A stretch of 64,000 nt of DNA from Calonectria ilicicola (GCA_020809705.1 CP085825.1:6696001-6760000), one strand, 5' to 3'. Counted from the stretch's first letter, positions 11,806 to 23,683 are shown. The notes: a model not told the origin generated them from the letters alone. Made by a program: numbers and translations.

Positions 11806-13337
11806 TTAGTACTTGATAGCGAGCTTGAAGCCAGTCTTGCTAAGTCTCGCACCAAACACAACAAAAGAACCAACAAGGCAGAATACACCGGAGAAAACTT
11901 TCAGGCCCGTAAATGACCCATTACCGGCATCCAAAATGGCTCCTGCAATGGGATTGGTGGTAAGACCACTGATAGAGGCGCAAAAATAGAGAAGGCCAGT
12001 GCGATACCCGAATTCCGCAGGGGGAGAAATCTCAGCAACTAGTGCGGATGAAAGAGGGACGTATGCTCCAGAAAAAAAGCCAAAGAATCTAGCATAAGAG
12101 ATAAGGGCGGCATTGTTATTTGCGGGGATCCATAGAGCGAGGTCCAAAATGCCGGTGATTACACATACGGTTGTGAAGATGTTAAAACGACCAAGTTTAT
12201 CAGCAAAAATGCCGGCCAGGGCTCGCCCGAAGAAGCTACGCTTCATTAATATCAGATAAGAAAAACCATATGTGAGGGGGGATAAAACGAACCTTGCGGC
12301 ATTGAGGATAGGAACCATGTATTGCAGAATACTAGCATCCATTCCAGAAGCGCGGGCTTGCACCACAATATAATCGAGGGGCACAAACATCCCAAATGTT
12401 AGAAGAAAATAACCCGCCATCAATAAGAGACTGTTAAGCTCACGGAAAGGGGCGATGGGATTGGCTGGGTTTCACATGCCACGCTTCGGTGCGACTCTGG
12501 GTCTCACAGTCAGGTTGGCAATGATGAGGAGAAAGAGAATGAGGAAAGCAGAGATACGCATTGTCCAAGGGAAGCCGACTTCGCCAATCAATCTATTGAG
12601 TATTATGGGGAAAATGACACCGCCGATACTGGAACCTGTTGCACAAAGGCCAAAGGCAGCAGCCCGCCTCTTGTTAAACCATCCCGCCACTGTGCTGATG
12701 GCTTTTCGGTCCATTAGCATTTCGCATACAGGGTTGGAAGATGGCAGAGGCGCCAATAGCACTGCAAAAACCTTGCGATAACAAAATTTGATAGTACTTG
12801 GTGGAGAGTGAAGCCATCATCAATCCGAACACGTGCATGATAGTGCCGCCGAATATTAGGGGGCGTGGCCCGTACTTGTCATGAAGCCGTCTCACAAGAG
12901 GTCCCTGGAGAGATATTAGGTTCAACCTGGAAGTAAAAATACATGAGGGAAAGGAGTATAGACCATCGCCAGCAGGAAGAAAATTTGTAGCGATAGAATC
13001 CAGGCAATGGTGCTTGATGAGTAGTCTTGTAGCATGTGGCGTTCGTAATAATCTTGGAAAACGCCTACGCCTTAGATGTAACTTTAAGCCGATGATCGAG
13101 GGTTTAATGCGGTATCTTATAAAACTTACTATTCGCCCAACCAAAGCTCCAGAATAATATGGCCCATGTTCCGAGAACGACCATCCATGCCGCAAATCCT
13201 CCATCCGGGATTTCGTCACGAAGACTACCAGCCTTCCCAGGGTCGTCTGATGTAGAGATACCCTTTTCAGTTTCAGAGCTCGCCATCATAAGCTCGGGAG
13301 TCGTGTTGACTTTAGTAGTGCTGCTCTGAGGTGTCAT
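11806..13337 (-). CDS. MFS monocarboxylate-type transporter, frame interrupted
   Basis: An MCT-like MFS permease with exons 13337-13130, 13070-12964 and 12904 onward, then a last intron 12236-12292 and a final exon 12235-11806. Family landmarks include PDGGFAAWMVVLGTWAI, GPLVRRLHDKYG, FNKRRAAAFG and GRALAGIFADKLGRFN. Two oddities exist. A 28-nt GT-AG segment (12702-12729) must be skipped to join FQP to SISTVAGWF. An in-frame TGA lies at 12472-12474, inside sequence that still matches the family (APFRELN). A 45-nt GTGAAA...AACAG segment could hide the TGA but would delete conserved residues. The gene may be dead or spliced in an unusual way. Substrate unknown. Confidence 0.75.
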
Positions 13338-14897
13338 TGTGGCTTTTGCTGCTTGAATTGAGCTGCGGTGAGCATGAGAAACTCAATCTAGGATCCCAAC
13401 ATCTTTTATAACCTGTTCAGATTATTCCATACCGACTCGATTTTTCTTGTACTTCTGAGGCACCCTAGCAAGGACAACACCAACAGCGGTTTGGCCAAAT
13501 CGGAGGGTGTGGGTGTGGGGTCCGTTATGTTCGGTTCCCGCTTGCAATAGACCGTTCAATAAGCCGAAGTGGACCGGGAAATAGCGTGATCAAGATCTTA
13601 TCAATCTAAGGGCATTTTTTCGATGTGATTAAAAACCTAGAAACGGGACTTAGACTATATATAATGCTTTGGCTCTGCTGATAGTGAACATTGACACGAC
13701 AAATCTCTGGATCTACGAGACTTTGGACAAGACGCTTGGGGATACAAAACGTGCCTTTGGATTCATATGTAGATATTTCAGTTCTATCCTCTTGTCTAAA
13801 AATATCTATCTGTTATATTCTAACTCAGGATGCATTGTGTGGGATGATCGTGCTGTGAGCTCTGGGCATCATAGCGGTTTCTAAGGATTCTGACGTGTGA
13901 ACAAGCAGGAGAATTCCGCGGTTGGCTGGCCCCAAACTGCGTTCCTATCCACAGCTTGAGGATGGGTGCACAGTCTAAGCCAAATGACCGTCCAAATGAG
14001 TGGCCAGAGCTGCGCATCAACAGATTGGTTGATGTCTAGGATCAGAATTTGACGAGGAGGGCGCCGCTCATGATTGGGCCTGCCTACGTAATATCATGCG
14101 GGATGGGCGCTCGTGTGGTAGCACGCAAGTTGGTGGATCGCGGGAGAGGCGCGATCCTTTTTTTGGACACACACTCACCTTGAAATGTTACCGTCATGAT
14201 TTCAGCCTATTTTGGGGGAAATGGCTTAGGCGAGGAATGCGAAAATTCGATGGTGGTACATCATAGAACGCACGTATCGGCTCACGTTGCTGCTATGGAA
14301 GAGTTTCCAGCACTCTTTAACCTGAAACACCCCCAGTGAGGCAAGGCGACAACGACAAATAACAAACCTCAATAATACAAGCTGTTAATCCAGCACCCAT
14401 CCAAGCACGGCGTGTCGAATCTGGCATCGTCTAATTTTAGCGGGTGTGGATACTGCCGCCAGGGACCGGAGCTCGGTTAGGGCGGCCGAGAATGAAACGC
14501 TGTGGGTGGCTGGCTTCGTCCGCGATGACGGAATTTCCATGGTGTGTGTGTGTCACGGAGCTTCCATGGCGTTACGAGAATAATGTCCGAACGGGTGTTT
14601 TGGCACAACAGCGCTGGGAAAGACAATTGGGAGTGTTTCGATTGAATTAATTGCCCTCTTCTAGCTCTCCTCTTATTTATTGACGGTCCAATGGCTTGCG
14701 ATAGGTTTAGCAGGCGTGTCTCAGTCAGCGCCGTAGCAGATCTCGGATCTTTACTTATCCCGATCATGACACGTGAAATGGCAACGTCGCTCTCCACCAT
14801 CGCGAAACGCTGCGTGCTGATGTTGCCAAGTAGCCATCTCCCTTTGGCTCTGATATCGCACAATTCGACGCCCACGCTCTTGTTTTGATCGCCCAAG
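13338..14897. other. Intergenic with divergent promoters
   Basis: Separates the minus-strand transporter from the plus-strand Mpv17-like gene, so both promoters lie here. No coding frame is supported. A hairpin followed by a T-run occurs at 14135-14164. Confidence 0.5.
14135..14164. other. Hairpin plus T-run
   Basis: GGATCGCG (14135-14142) pairs with CGCGATCC (14150-14157) across a 7-nt loop and is followed by seven T. It looks like an intrinsic or Pol III-type terminator but no transcript is evident beside it; chance is possible. Confidence 0.3.
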
Positions 14898-15744
14898 ATG
14901 CCATCTCCAATTGTCGCCGCCACCCTTCAGGCTGCAGGCCTCTCCACAGCCTCCAACCTCTTTGCGCAGCTCATCCAGGCGCGCCAGGAAAAGGTCAGGA
15001 TTGATTCGCTCTAGTGCACAGCGCCCAAGTCCAGAATTGAATGTCCTTCTAACCGTTACACCCACTCATCCACCCACCCACCATTTATTCATCCACCCAT
15101 CCATCTCCGTGCCTGAACCCCCGAAAAAATAAATTCAGCCCAATTGCTAATCCTCGTCGCCCTGTAACAGCGCCAAGTGGCACTGGATATTCTCCAGCTG
15201 CTCCGCTTTGTGACCCTCTCCTTGTTGACTGCTCCTCCAAACTACCACTGGCAGCAGTTCCTTGAGCACACTTTTCCCGCGTATCCCAAGGAGCGCCCCG
15301 ATGAGCGACTCGGGGATATCGAGATGCGGCCTCATGACGATGCCCCGGAGCTAAAGGAGGGGTTCTCTCAATTGCCCGGCGCCCCAGAGCCCAAGTTCAG
15401 CCTCCAGAATACACTAACCAAGTGGTTCGTTGACTGCATTACTGCGGGGGCCATCATGAATACCGTTGCCTTTTTGGTCATTATGGGTATCCTCAAGGGC
15501 CAGGGTGGCTCAACCATTTGGAATAACATCATGACGGTTAGTCTCTCGCGTCCCCCCACTTTTCGGCGAACAAAGCTCATTTATCCAGCAAACCATCCCC
15601 ATCATTGTGGCTGGATATAAAATCTGGCCCATTGCTTCAATCATCAGCTTCTCCTTTGTCCCGGTTCATCGCCGAATCGTCTTTTTGAGTTTCATTGGTC
15701 TTCTTTGGGGTATTTACATGAGTTTGGTCGCCGAAAGGGTGTAA
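14898..15744 (+). CDS. Mpv17/PMP22 family membrane protein
   Basis: Exons 14898-14993, 15171-15536 and 15589-15744 give 205 aa; all junctions are GT-AG and phase 0. The N-terminus (MPSPIVAATLQAAGLSTASN), TAPPNYHWQQFLE, and the C-terminal GYKIWPIASIISFSFVPVHR followed by GLLWGIYMSLVA are hallmarks of the Mpv17/PMP22 family of peroxisomal or mitochondrial inner-membrane channel-like proteins. Length fits the family. Several hydrophobic spans are visible. The first intron (177 nt) contains a low-complexity CCACC/CATCCAC tract. It converges on the NB-ARC gene. Confidence 0.9.
15058..15106 (+). repeat. CACCCA/CATCCAC low-complexity tract in an intron
   Basis: Imperfect short tandem CACC and CATCCACC words inside the first intron of the Mpv17-like gene. 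Confidence 0.7.
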
Positions 15745-16090
15745 GGCTTGGTTTAGAAGGATCAATCAAAGGCTCTTGGTTTCTCTGGAACGCGGTTTTC
15801 TTTCTCTCTATATCACACAAGGGATGCCTTGATGGCCGGTGTTTCTTCTAGGCTTGTTGTCTTTTTATCATTCATACGGGTCTTGGGTGGGATATCTCAA
15901 GTAGTCACTTTTCGGGCAAAGCCCTAACATGGAAAACAGTTGACATTTCTGACGCTAATTGACTAAGTTGACAAACTATGCTATGCAAAAAAAAGAGAGA
16001 AATCAATTTAGTGTGTAGGGGGGGAAATAATTAGGAAAAAGTAATTAGAAGAAAAAAGACATCCAGACCACAGACTTCAAGTCGTGCTGA

Positions 16091-18017
16091 TCAAGTATGC
16101 ACAAATGTTCTGCCGTAATGCGGCCGGATCACAGCGTCGTTCCATGACTCAACTCTCGAGTGACGGTTTCGCGAACCATGTTCCGAAGTCCCTCTTTTAT
16201 GACTTGAATTTTGAAACTCGAACGTAGGTTTATAGCCACAACCGGGCGCGCTGCCGGTGCTCAACTTTCTCCGGCGCGGGGGGAAAATAGGCGTTGCTTC
16301 GTACTTGTCCGTCGCCCTAAGGCCAGTTTCGTACAGTCGCTCTGCCTCTGCATATTTTCCTTCGCTCTTCAGTGCCCGGGCATATTCATTCCTGATGAAG
16401 CGCGTGTCTTGGTGATCTCCTCCCCAAGCTCCTTGCGCAATGTCCAAAGCACGCTTGTAATGCTTGCCAGCTTCTTCGTACCTGCCCTGACATCGTATTG
16501 CAACGGCAAGATCTCTCATAGTCAACAGTGTTTCCCGATGCTGGCTTCCGAGGGCCTCTTCGCAGACTCTTAGACATTTTCGGACCAGTTGCTCTACGGC
16601 ATCATATCTCTTTTTCATTCTCCAATAGGTCCCAATCCGATGAATTAGCTTGGACCATTTCAGTACATCCTCGACGACGGGAAGCTCATTGACGATGTGC
16701 CCAATATGAGGGTCTAGCTTTTGGCATTCCATCCAGTCGTTGGGATCTAATGGGTACGCTTTAGCAATACATGACAAGAACATACGCCTCAATCGTTGCC
16801 CATGAGGAAGCCGACTCTTAGTACAGTAATGCACCAGTGGATGCATAATTATGTCGCCGAATGATGATATTGTAACTAGATTATACTGGCTCAAAATGCC
16901 AATGTCTTTGTCGAATTCATTTTCTTCTTGGCCCTGCTCGTCAGCATACGCTTTGAGCAGGTATCGCGGAATCCCTTGATGATTAAAGAAGCTCATTATA
17001 AATAGTAAATCGGCGGCTGATGGCCTTTCCGTTTGAATCTTGTCGAATACGGTTTGCCATATGACGCTAGCGGCATATGAAGTGGCATCGTGTTGCGTTT
17101 CACTGGTTGGGTCCCCAAAAAGACTCTCGTTTTCTTTGCGGCTGCGGAGAAAGTCTTCCACGTATTCTCTCGTTAGCTTGGGGAAATATGCATGCTGCAT
17201 ATATGTTGCTGCTAAGTTGAGTACGAGAGGCACATTTTGGAGTGTTTCGGGAAGTTGATCCAGTTCTGCTTCGCTGTAGGAATGCTGTGGAACCTTGTTG
17301 TGGAGCAGCTGCAGGGCCTCGGTCTTGTTCATTGCAGGAACGTAGTAGACGGCTCCTTGATTGACCATCTTCTGCACGGTCGTGTGGTTTTGAGATGTAA
17401 AGAGAATCAAGCCATGCCCAAATCTAGGGGAAGGCGAAGTAAAGAGCCGGTCTTGTGATGTAAGTAGGCTGCTTTTTTGGATGAGTACCTCATTATATTC
17501 AAAATCATCAAGAATTAGCAGCCAGTGTCCGTGTCGCTGGTCGCAAAACCAGCCATCGACCAATTTGAAAACATCGGCCTTGGCATCATCACGGCCTGGG
17601 AGGTCTAGCAGGTTGGCGATATTTTGATAGCCCTCTTCAAGGCGAGCACTACAGCTGGCATTGACCCAGAAGACGAAGGTTTCGGGTGATTTTCGAAACA
17701 CTCCACGTGCGAACTGGGTAGCAATCTGTGATTTACTGCTATTGTTAGTATTTGAGTTGAAAAGCCAAGAGAAATATGAGCTCTCACCCAGCACCGCTAG
17801 GGCCAACAAGCGCCATACGGCTGCAAGAAAGCGTGGTTGCGTCGTGGAGCCATTCTAAAACGTCGGGGCGGTCAACAAAATCGGGGTCTCGCTGAAACGG
17901 GACAGAACAGAATGGTTTGATGGGAAGCCGCAAGCTGTCAGGGGGGAAAACAGCGTTGGCGGGTAGGCCCGTACCGCCCAAGGGCATCTGAGAATCACCG
18001 TCACTCATGGAGGGCAA
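16091..18017 (-). CDS. NB-ARC/TPR STAND protein
   Basis: Exons 18017-17788 and 17735-16091 with one 52-nt intron give 624 aa. The intron interrupts the P-loop codons; splicing at TAGCAG yields VGPSGAGKSQ (residues 71-80), a perfect Walker A. The leader PFQRDPDFVDRP is the usual lead-in of fungal NB-ARC proteins. LLILDDF is Walker B and VPLVLNLAATYM resembles the GLPLA region. The C-terminus has kinesin-light-chain-type TPRs (residues ~440-540). There are only about 40 residues before the NB-ARC lead-in, so no N-terminal effector domain is visible. After the TPRs the last ~80 residues are low-complexity basic sequence that no longer fits TPR, suggesting a truncated array. Likely a fungal NLR-like signalling ATPase. 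Confidence 0.88.
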
Positions 18018-18499
18018 TGTTAGTAGTATCGTGGGATTCCTGCTTCACGGCCCGCGATCGACGGTGAGAAGAGAGACGCGCGGTCGGGCATCTCTTCAGG
18101 CTACGTCTGCAAGATGAGGCCAGCTGAACATGTGGGGTCGGATGACAGCCAACCGTGTGAATGGACTAATGGTGATGGTGGCTTGAAAACCAATTTAACT
18201 TGAGTCTAGCGCACATGGTGATTAGGCGCTTGCGTGGTCTAGTTTGGCGTGCTCACGGGTAGGGAGAAAAAGTAAATCGCACAAGCTTCAAGCTTCGCTG
18301 GCAAGCTTATCATGTGAAAGTGAAGTATCAGTTGCATGGTCGTTGTCGAAAGAGAATATTCTCAATAGTAGGTCTTTATGTAGCAACTTGGATTATTGGT
18401 GAAGTTGCCCTGGTCAATCAAGGCACTAAGACTTTACCAACCACCCTCTTAATTGAGTAATATATTTGTTGTATCCAGCTCTACTTCCTTGGCTTTCAA

Positions 18500-21186
18500 T
18501 CAAGCATCTGATTGTACTAAAATCTTCGAAGCTAGTTTTCGTGAATAATTAACTTGCAGGACTTTTGCTAGACATTTACCAAACGGCCAAACAATGTCAT
18601 GCTCAAGGATCTCTGTGGTCTTTGTGAGTAATCTCGCTAGCGCACCTGGGTCCCAAAGACACCCCACACCACCTAAGAAAATGCGTCTGTTTTGGTTGCT
18701 GGTCGCCCAAGTTTTTACATCTTCTCTGGCTTCGTCCAGTCTTAGCGTTGGCCATGCACGGGAATCATCCGAATCCGGCTTTTCTCCAAGCTCTATCCAA
18801 GCCCAAATTGCGATGACTGACACTAGCATCGCCATTCCTTCATGTTGCGCCGCGGTTCGGCTTGACCGAATCGTAGCCCATGTGTGACATGCATGCATTA
18901 GAATTGTTCTTGATTGTTCCTTGTTTTGCATCCATCGGCGCAATTTTGCACTATTGACAGCTTGCTGTGCCTCTGTCACTTGCCAACCAGAAAAAGCAAA
19001 GAGCTCGCGTACTGGTAAATAATACAGCAGTGAGATAACATGAATGAGATTCATGGCTGCGTCTCTAAGTTTTGTTGGAGGCAGAATTCTTGCGTGATCA
19101 TAAAGGCGGTTTAAATAAACTGGTGCGTGGCGCAATCGCGGAGCGTCACAATGCACACCCATCGTTAAGAGCAGAATACTGACTTCGCTCAATTTGGGAA
19201 GGTCCATATTCCGGTAAAGATTTAATAACGTTGTACGGAGGGGAGCAGGTGGTTCAGAGACTGGGTGGGAATTTTAGCTGCAGTTTCGATGGTATATTTC
19301 CTTTCCGCACCTTGCTTGAGACGGGTTTGCCATTCTTCTTCTGAAGCTGCATCCCAAACGGGTTCCGGATATGGCAATGAGAATTGGAGGAATCCGATGG
19401 GAATCAAGGGAGGAAAAGAATGAAAGCAATTTTGCTGGCTGTCGAGCACCTAAATGAGAGTTTGCATGATTTGATACGATTAAAAGCGCTCCAGAAAGAC
19501 TTACCCATGCACAATAGAATAGGCGAATTTTGCTCTCGTTTTTAACCCAGTCCAGCCAATCTTGTGAAGCAGAACGATTGTTAGCTAGTGGCATACCAAA
19601 TTGGTCATAGTTGGAATAGCAAGCGATTTTTCGACAAAGGGTCGCGATTAGAGCCATATCGGTTTGCGCAGCTTCAGCGAACGCCATGTCTGCACCGAAA
19701 AGCATACCCATTTGGTTTAGAACAGCAGCCTGGGCGATTTGGATATCGGGCGGTGCACTTCTATTTCGCTCTAGCTGATTGTATTTTGTCAGCGCAAGGA
19801 CTTTGATGGTTTGCTAGTAATCCTACCTGGTTGTGAATGGTTCTTCGAAGAAATTCGTTTAAAATATACGAAATCTCATCACATTTTAGAGTTTTGGTGA
19901 AGTGGCAACCGATTGCAGCGACAGCAAGGGCGATGACCCATTTTTCTTTTTGAGAACGAAATGTTGCTTTGTGCAAGAGTGGAAATACGGGATGAAACTC
20001 TTCAAAGTAGACTTGAATGAAGATGTTCATATGTGTGAGAGCGGGAAGATCTTTATCCGTGAATCGGGTACAATATTCGTTTTCACGATTGAGACGAGCG
20101 AAAAATGAAACCATCATGTTGTAAACCTCATGTGTTAGGCTGGGAATGTGATGGTAATCTTCTGCCTTCCACAGCTCAGGATCATCCGCGTTAGTGATTT
20201 GTTTTTGCGTGTCCTGGCTGTTCGGTAAATGCACCGGCGACACAGTAGACTCCGGAGCGCCAGGGCTGCAGCTGGTCGCGATGGTTTGAGTGAAGCTGGG
20301 GGCTGGGGCTTCGGATTCGAGCATTTCGATGACAGGCTCACTCTCAGCCTGCGAATGGTGATCGAGAAGAGACTGCTGGTTGGATGTTTCGAGTGAATTG
20401 TCAGAGAACGGTACCGCGGTTTGAGCATTTTTCGCACAGAAATTCTCAAACAGAGAATTATCGAGGTTCCATGTTATATTGGCATTGCCCAAATTCCAAT
20501 CTTCAAGACTGTCGAAAGGCGTAGAAATGGTAAAATCATCGATGAATAGACCTGATGGGAAGAATGGTTGACACGGTGGATCTGGTATTTGGCCTTTGGT
20601 TGATGTGGATGTCAAGTTCGCGATTGCGGCACTAGTGTCCACTACGGTACTCATCGCAGAGTCAGTCATGGTTGCATGCACAGGTGTTGCAAGTCTTATC
20701 TCCAGATTATCATCAAAAATCGATTCTACATCTTGGCTGATTGAGCCGGTGTCCGAGGTACCATTGTCATTGTCTTGGTTTGCGGTGGTCTTTGGGCTAC
20801 CCGCCAGCTCACCGTTTCTTGATGCAGTATAGGAGCAGGGCAGGAGCTTAGAGGTACACCTTGCGCAGGGAGATTCTCCATCGCAGCGCTGTTTGGATCT
20901 TGCACAGGCTATGCAGGCCTTGGACACATAGGGACCTTTACGGCGTCGCTTGGTTGTTTTGGCTTCTGGGTTATGTGCCAGCATGTGCCGGCTGAGGGTA
21001 TCTCTTGGTACACATGTTAGCTTCCATGTGACGAGTTGCTAGCAATAATTTGTCCCACTTTCGGGCAAATGCAGATTCGCATTCTGTGCATGCGAATGGC
21101 CTTGCGTCGGCGTGTCGAAGGCGATGGCGCTGAAGGTGCTCGCTTCTGTTGAAGGTCGCGTCGCAGTCGGAACATGGGTGGGACAT
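18500..21186 (-). CDS. Dual C2H2 plus Zn2Cys6 transcription factor
   Basis: Exons 21186-21059, 21003-19827, 19774-19505, 19449-19311 and 19260-18500 give 824 aa; all phases close. Two C2H2 fingers at the N-terminus (CSDCDATFNRSEHLQRHRLRH, then CTEC..FARKDTLSRHMLAH across the first intron) are followed by a Zn2Cys6 cluster (CIACARSKQRCDG, then CARC). A middle region matches the fungal-specific factor domain (VYFEEFHPVFPLLHKATF). It should act in the nucleus as a DNA-binding regulator. It is divergent from the SDR gene at 21541, about 355 bp away, a plausible target (inference). Confidence 0.9.
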
Positions 21187-21540
21187 GGCAGGGGTCGGCT
21201 CCGTAGCTCACTCGCGATATGGTATGGGGTAAAACGAGCGTCGGAATGCGAGGCAGACGGCGGCACTTTTTATTGCTTCGTCGGCCCCGCAAACTGGGGC
21301 GGTGCGCCGGACCATCGCAACCTTAACCAACGGCTTAATGATGTCAATTTCCCCCGTACTCTCCAGTCCATGCTCCCCGCAACTCTCGCGGCATTGAGCT
21401 TCGGGAGATGATTTGGCACCAAATTATGATCTAGTCAAATGAATATATATGCCGAAGCATGAAACAAGCAGTTGGGGCTTGGCTGCAAGGACAGTAGCTT
21501 TTGCATCTCATCCAATCAAATCCATTAAACCTGCTTCAAC
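21187..21540. promoter_or_regulatory. Divergent promoter of the factor and SDR genes
   Basis: A 354-bp gap between two divergent starts. An ATATATAT-like stretch at about 21444-21450 could serve as a TATA element for the SDR gene. No gene. Confidence 0.5.
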
Positions 21541-22350
21541 ATGCTTGAATTTACTCAGAAAATCGTCATTATCACTGGCGCCGCACGAGGCATTGGCCAA
21601 GCCATTGCCATCGAGTTCGCCGTCGCGGGTGCTATTGTTGTGCTGGCCGACATTCAGCTTGAGCCGCAAGAGGCTACAGTGTCCAAGCTTCGAGCCGATG
21701 GTCACACTGCTTATGCTTATCGGTGCGATGTGACAAGTGATGAGTCTGTAGCCTCCTTCGCATCGTCTGTCTTGAGAGACGTGGGAGTTCCAGACATCAT
21801 CTACAACAACGCTGCTTTCATTCGAACAGGAGGCATTCTCAATGCCAAGATAAGCACAATTCAACGCGAGCTAGATGTAAATGTTCTCGGGTACCTTCGA
21901 GTTGCTCAGAGCTTTTTGCCTCACATGTTGGCCAAAGGAAATGGCTGGATTGTCAACACGGCGTCTCCAAATGCATTTGTTCCGCCACCTATGGTCGCCG
22001 AGAACTTGCTTGGCTACTGTATCACCAAAGGTGCCGAAGTTTCCATGACACAATGCATGGCGATGACGCTGAAGCCCAAGGGCGTGGGCGTCAGCTTAGT
22101 TTTTCCTGACATCACCTATACGGAATCAATCAACGAGCTAACGGGAACTGCTTCGGAAGAGTTTCACAAGGGCTTCGCTGATTTTATCAAAACCCAGAGC
22201 CGCCCAGCTGATGTAGTTGCCAAGCGGATTGTCGACCGATTGAGGGATGGGAAATTCTTTGTTAACGTCTATGATGGGTTTGAAAAGGTCTTGCAGATCT
22301 GGGCTAATCGGAATATGGATCCCGGATATGATTATTTTGCCCATCTATGA
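21541..22350 (+). CDS. Short-chain dehydrogenase/reductase
   Basis: A single-exon 269-aa SDR. The cofactor motif TGAARGIG, the NNAA variant of NNAG, the catalytic Ser in NTAS and the YCITK (YxxxK) pair are all present, so it should be an active NAD(P)(H) oxidoreductase. Substrate cannot be read from sequence. Length is normal for a classical SDR. It is transcribed away from the C2H2/Zn2Cys6 factor. Confidence 0.9.
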   Translation: MLEFTQKIVIITGAARGIGQAIAIEFAVAGAIVVLADIQLEPQEATVSKLRADGHTAYAYRCDVTSDESVASFASSVLRDVGVPDIIYNNAAFIRTGGILNAKISTIQRELDVNVLGYLRVAQSFLPHMLAKGNGWIVNTASPNAFVPPPMVAENLLGYCITKGAEVSMTQCMAMTLKPKGVGVSLVFPDITYTESINELTGTASEEFHKGFADFIKTQSRPADVVAKRIVDRLRDGKFFVNVYDGFEKVLQIWANRNMDPGYDYFAHL

Positions 22351-22563
22351 GTAATAATATTTTAAAAGAAATTTTCTTCTTTTATTCTTTCAGGAATCAG
22401 AACCGGAAACTTGATAGCAATACACTAATTGGTTGACCTGCTTATCCGCCCTGAACTGAGTCAGATAATGAATTAAACTTATGACTGACTTTTCAATAAA
22501 ATATATGTTGCATATTAATCCATCAAACAAAATGAATTCCACGCCGCAATAATCAGACTCGGG

Positions 22564-22947
22564 CTAGAATGGAACGTAACAGTATAAGCGTGAATCATTG
22601 CAGTCGCTACTAGTTGTACATCCGACGTAGCATACGCCGCCATAGCAACCGGTACCCGACGGACACTGCGAGTCGTAGTCGCAGTAAGTAATGGTGCACT
22701 GGTATGGCGTGGTGGTTGGGTTGCAAATTGTTGCCTTTGGGCAGTCGGCATTGGAGTTACATGTCAAATCATTGTCCCAGGCACAACCACCAGGTTTTCT
22801 TGGTGAGGATATTGCGGTGGAGGATGCTGCGATGGACGATGATGTGGACGATGCCGTGGAGAGTGCGGGCGATGTGGTATAGCATGTGAGGGCATGAGCG
22901 GCCGCAGACAGCGCAATGCTGGCAAGAAAAATTCGATCGTAAAACAT
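22564..22947 (-). CDS. Secreted cysteine-rich protein, intact copy
   Basis: 127 aa if started at the ATG at 22947, which aligns with the start of the neighbouring paralogue; an in-frame upstream ATG at 22983 exists. The signal peptide MFYDRIFLASIALSAAAHA is followed by a Ser/Thr-rich linker and a Cys-rich domain with spaced motifs such as NADCPKATICN, DSQCPSGTGCYGGVC and SDCNDSRLYC (13 Cys including one in the linker). The CPSGTxCxGGxC pattern is common in small secreted fungal and EGF/WAP-like modules. Role unknown; possibly cell-wall or effector related. Confidence 0.75.
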   Translation of the reverse strand: MFYDRIFLASIALSAAAHALTCYTTSPALSTASSTSSSIAASSTAISSPRKPGGCAWDNDLTCNSNADCPKATICNPTTTPYQCTITYCDYDSQCPSGTGCYGGVCYVGCTTSSDCNDSRLYCYVPF

Positions 22948-23426
22948 TATGGTACTAAGAATTTTCGTGGAAAGGTTGAACACTCACTGGGTTTGAGAGG
23001 CTAGTATTGATATTGTTTTATACAAAAGCCGCTGAAATGACATTTAGAAGCCAAGGGAGACGATCTTAGATTAATAGGCACGGGTGTCTGCAGTGTATGT
23101 CTTTCCAAGACATCTAAAGGGGGCAGATTACCATAGAACAGGCGTTCGAACTTTCTTCTAATCGGGTAGGATGTTACTGTTTCTATTCGCCACATGGGTT
23201 GGTAAAGACGCATAGAGCACCAAGGCTTGATCTGAATTGACTAAATACCGGCCATTCCCATTTGTACAGCTGACTTAATAGCAACCTGTTGACTGGAAAC
23301 GTTTGGATAAGAAAAATTAGAGTCATTGATAATTGTAAAATTAAATATAGTTAGCTCGTGTATCAGCCCGATACACCTTGACTCATCAGCTAAAACAAAC
23401 TTCATCCATGACATAGCTTACTCGGA

Positions 23427-23683
23427 TTATGTTGGAAGTTCGCAGTATAGGCGTGGATCAATAGCCAGACATTCGGCGTTATCTGCACATGGGACGAGGC
23501 ATTTGCCCTCATAACAAACGGTACCCGATTGGCACTGCGAGTCAACGCTGCCGCAGTAGAGAACGATGTAGAGAATGATGTAGAGGATGCTGTGGTCAAT
23601 GTGGGTGATGTAGTGTAGCATGCGAGGGCATGAGAAACCGCCGACAGCGCAACGGTGCTGAATAACACATGATTAAAAACCAT
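23427..23683 (-). pseudogene. Decayed paralogue of the secreted Cys-rich gene
   Basis: The start and signal (MVFNHVLFSTVALSAVSHAL, then ACYTTSP) parallel the intact copy at 22564-22947. After the Ser/Thr linker the frame breaks near 23555. The homologous end (DSQCQSGTVCYEGKC through RLYCELPT) is in another frame. The first half of the Cys-rich domain, about 40 residues, is missing, consistent with a deletion that also shifted the frame. Unless an unseen intron joins the parts, this copy makes no intact protein. Confidence 0.65.

Noticed and set aside
22948..22983. Upstream ATG of the intact secreted Cys-rich gene
   Set aside because: The downstream ATG aligns with the paralogue start and gives a cleaner signal peptide.
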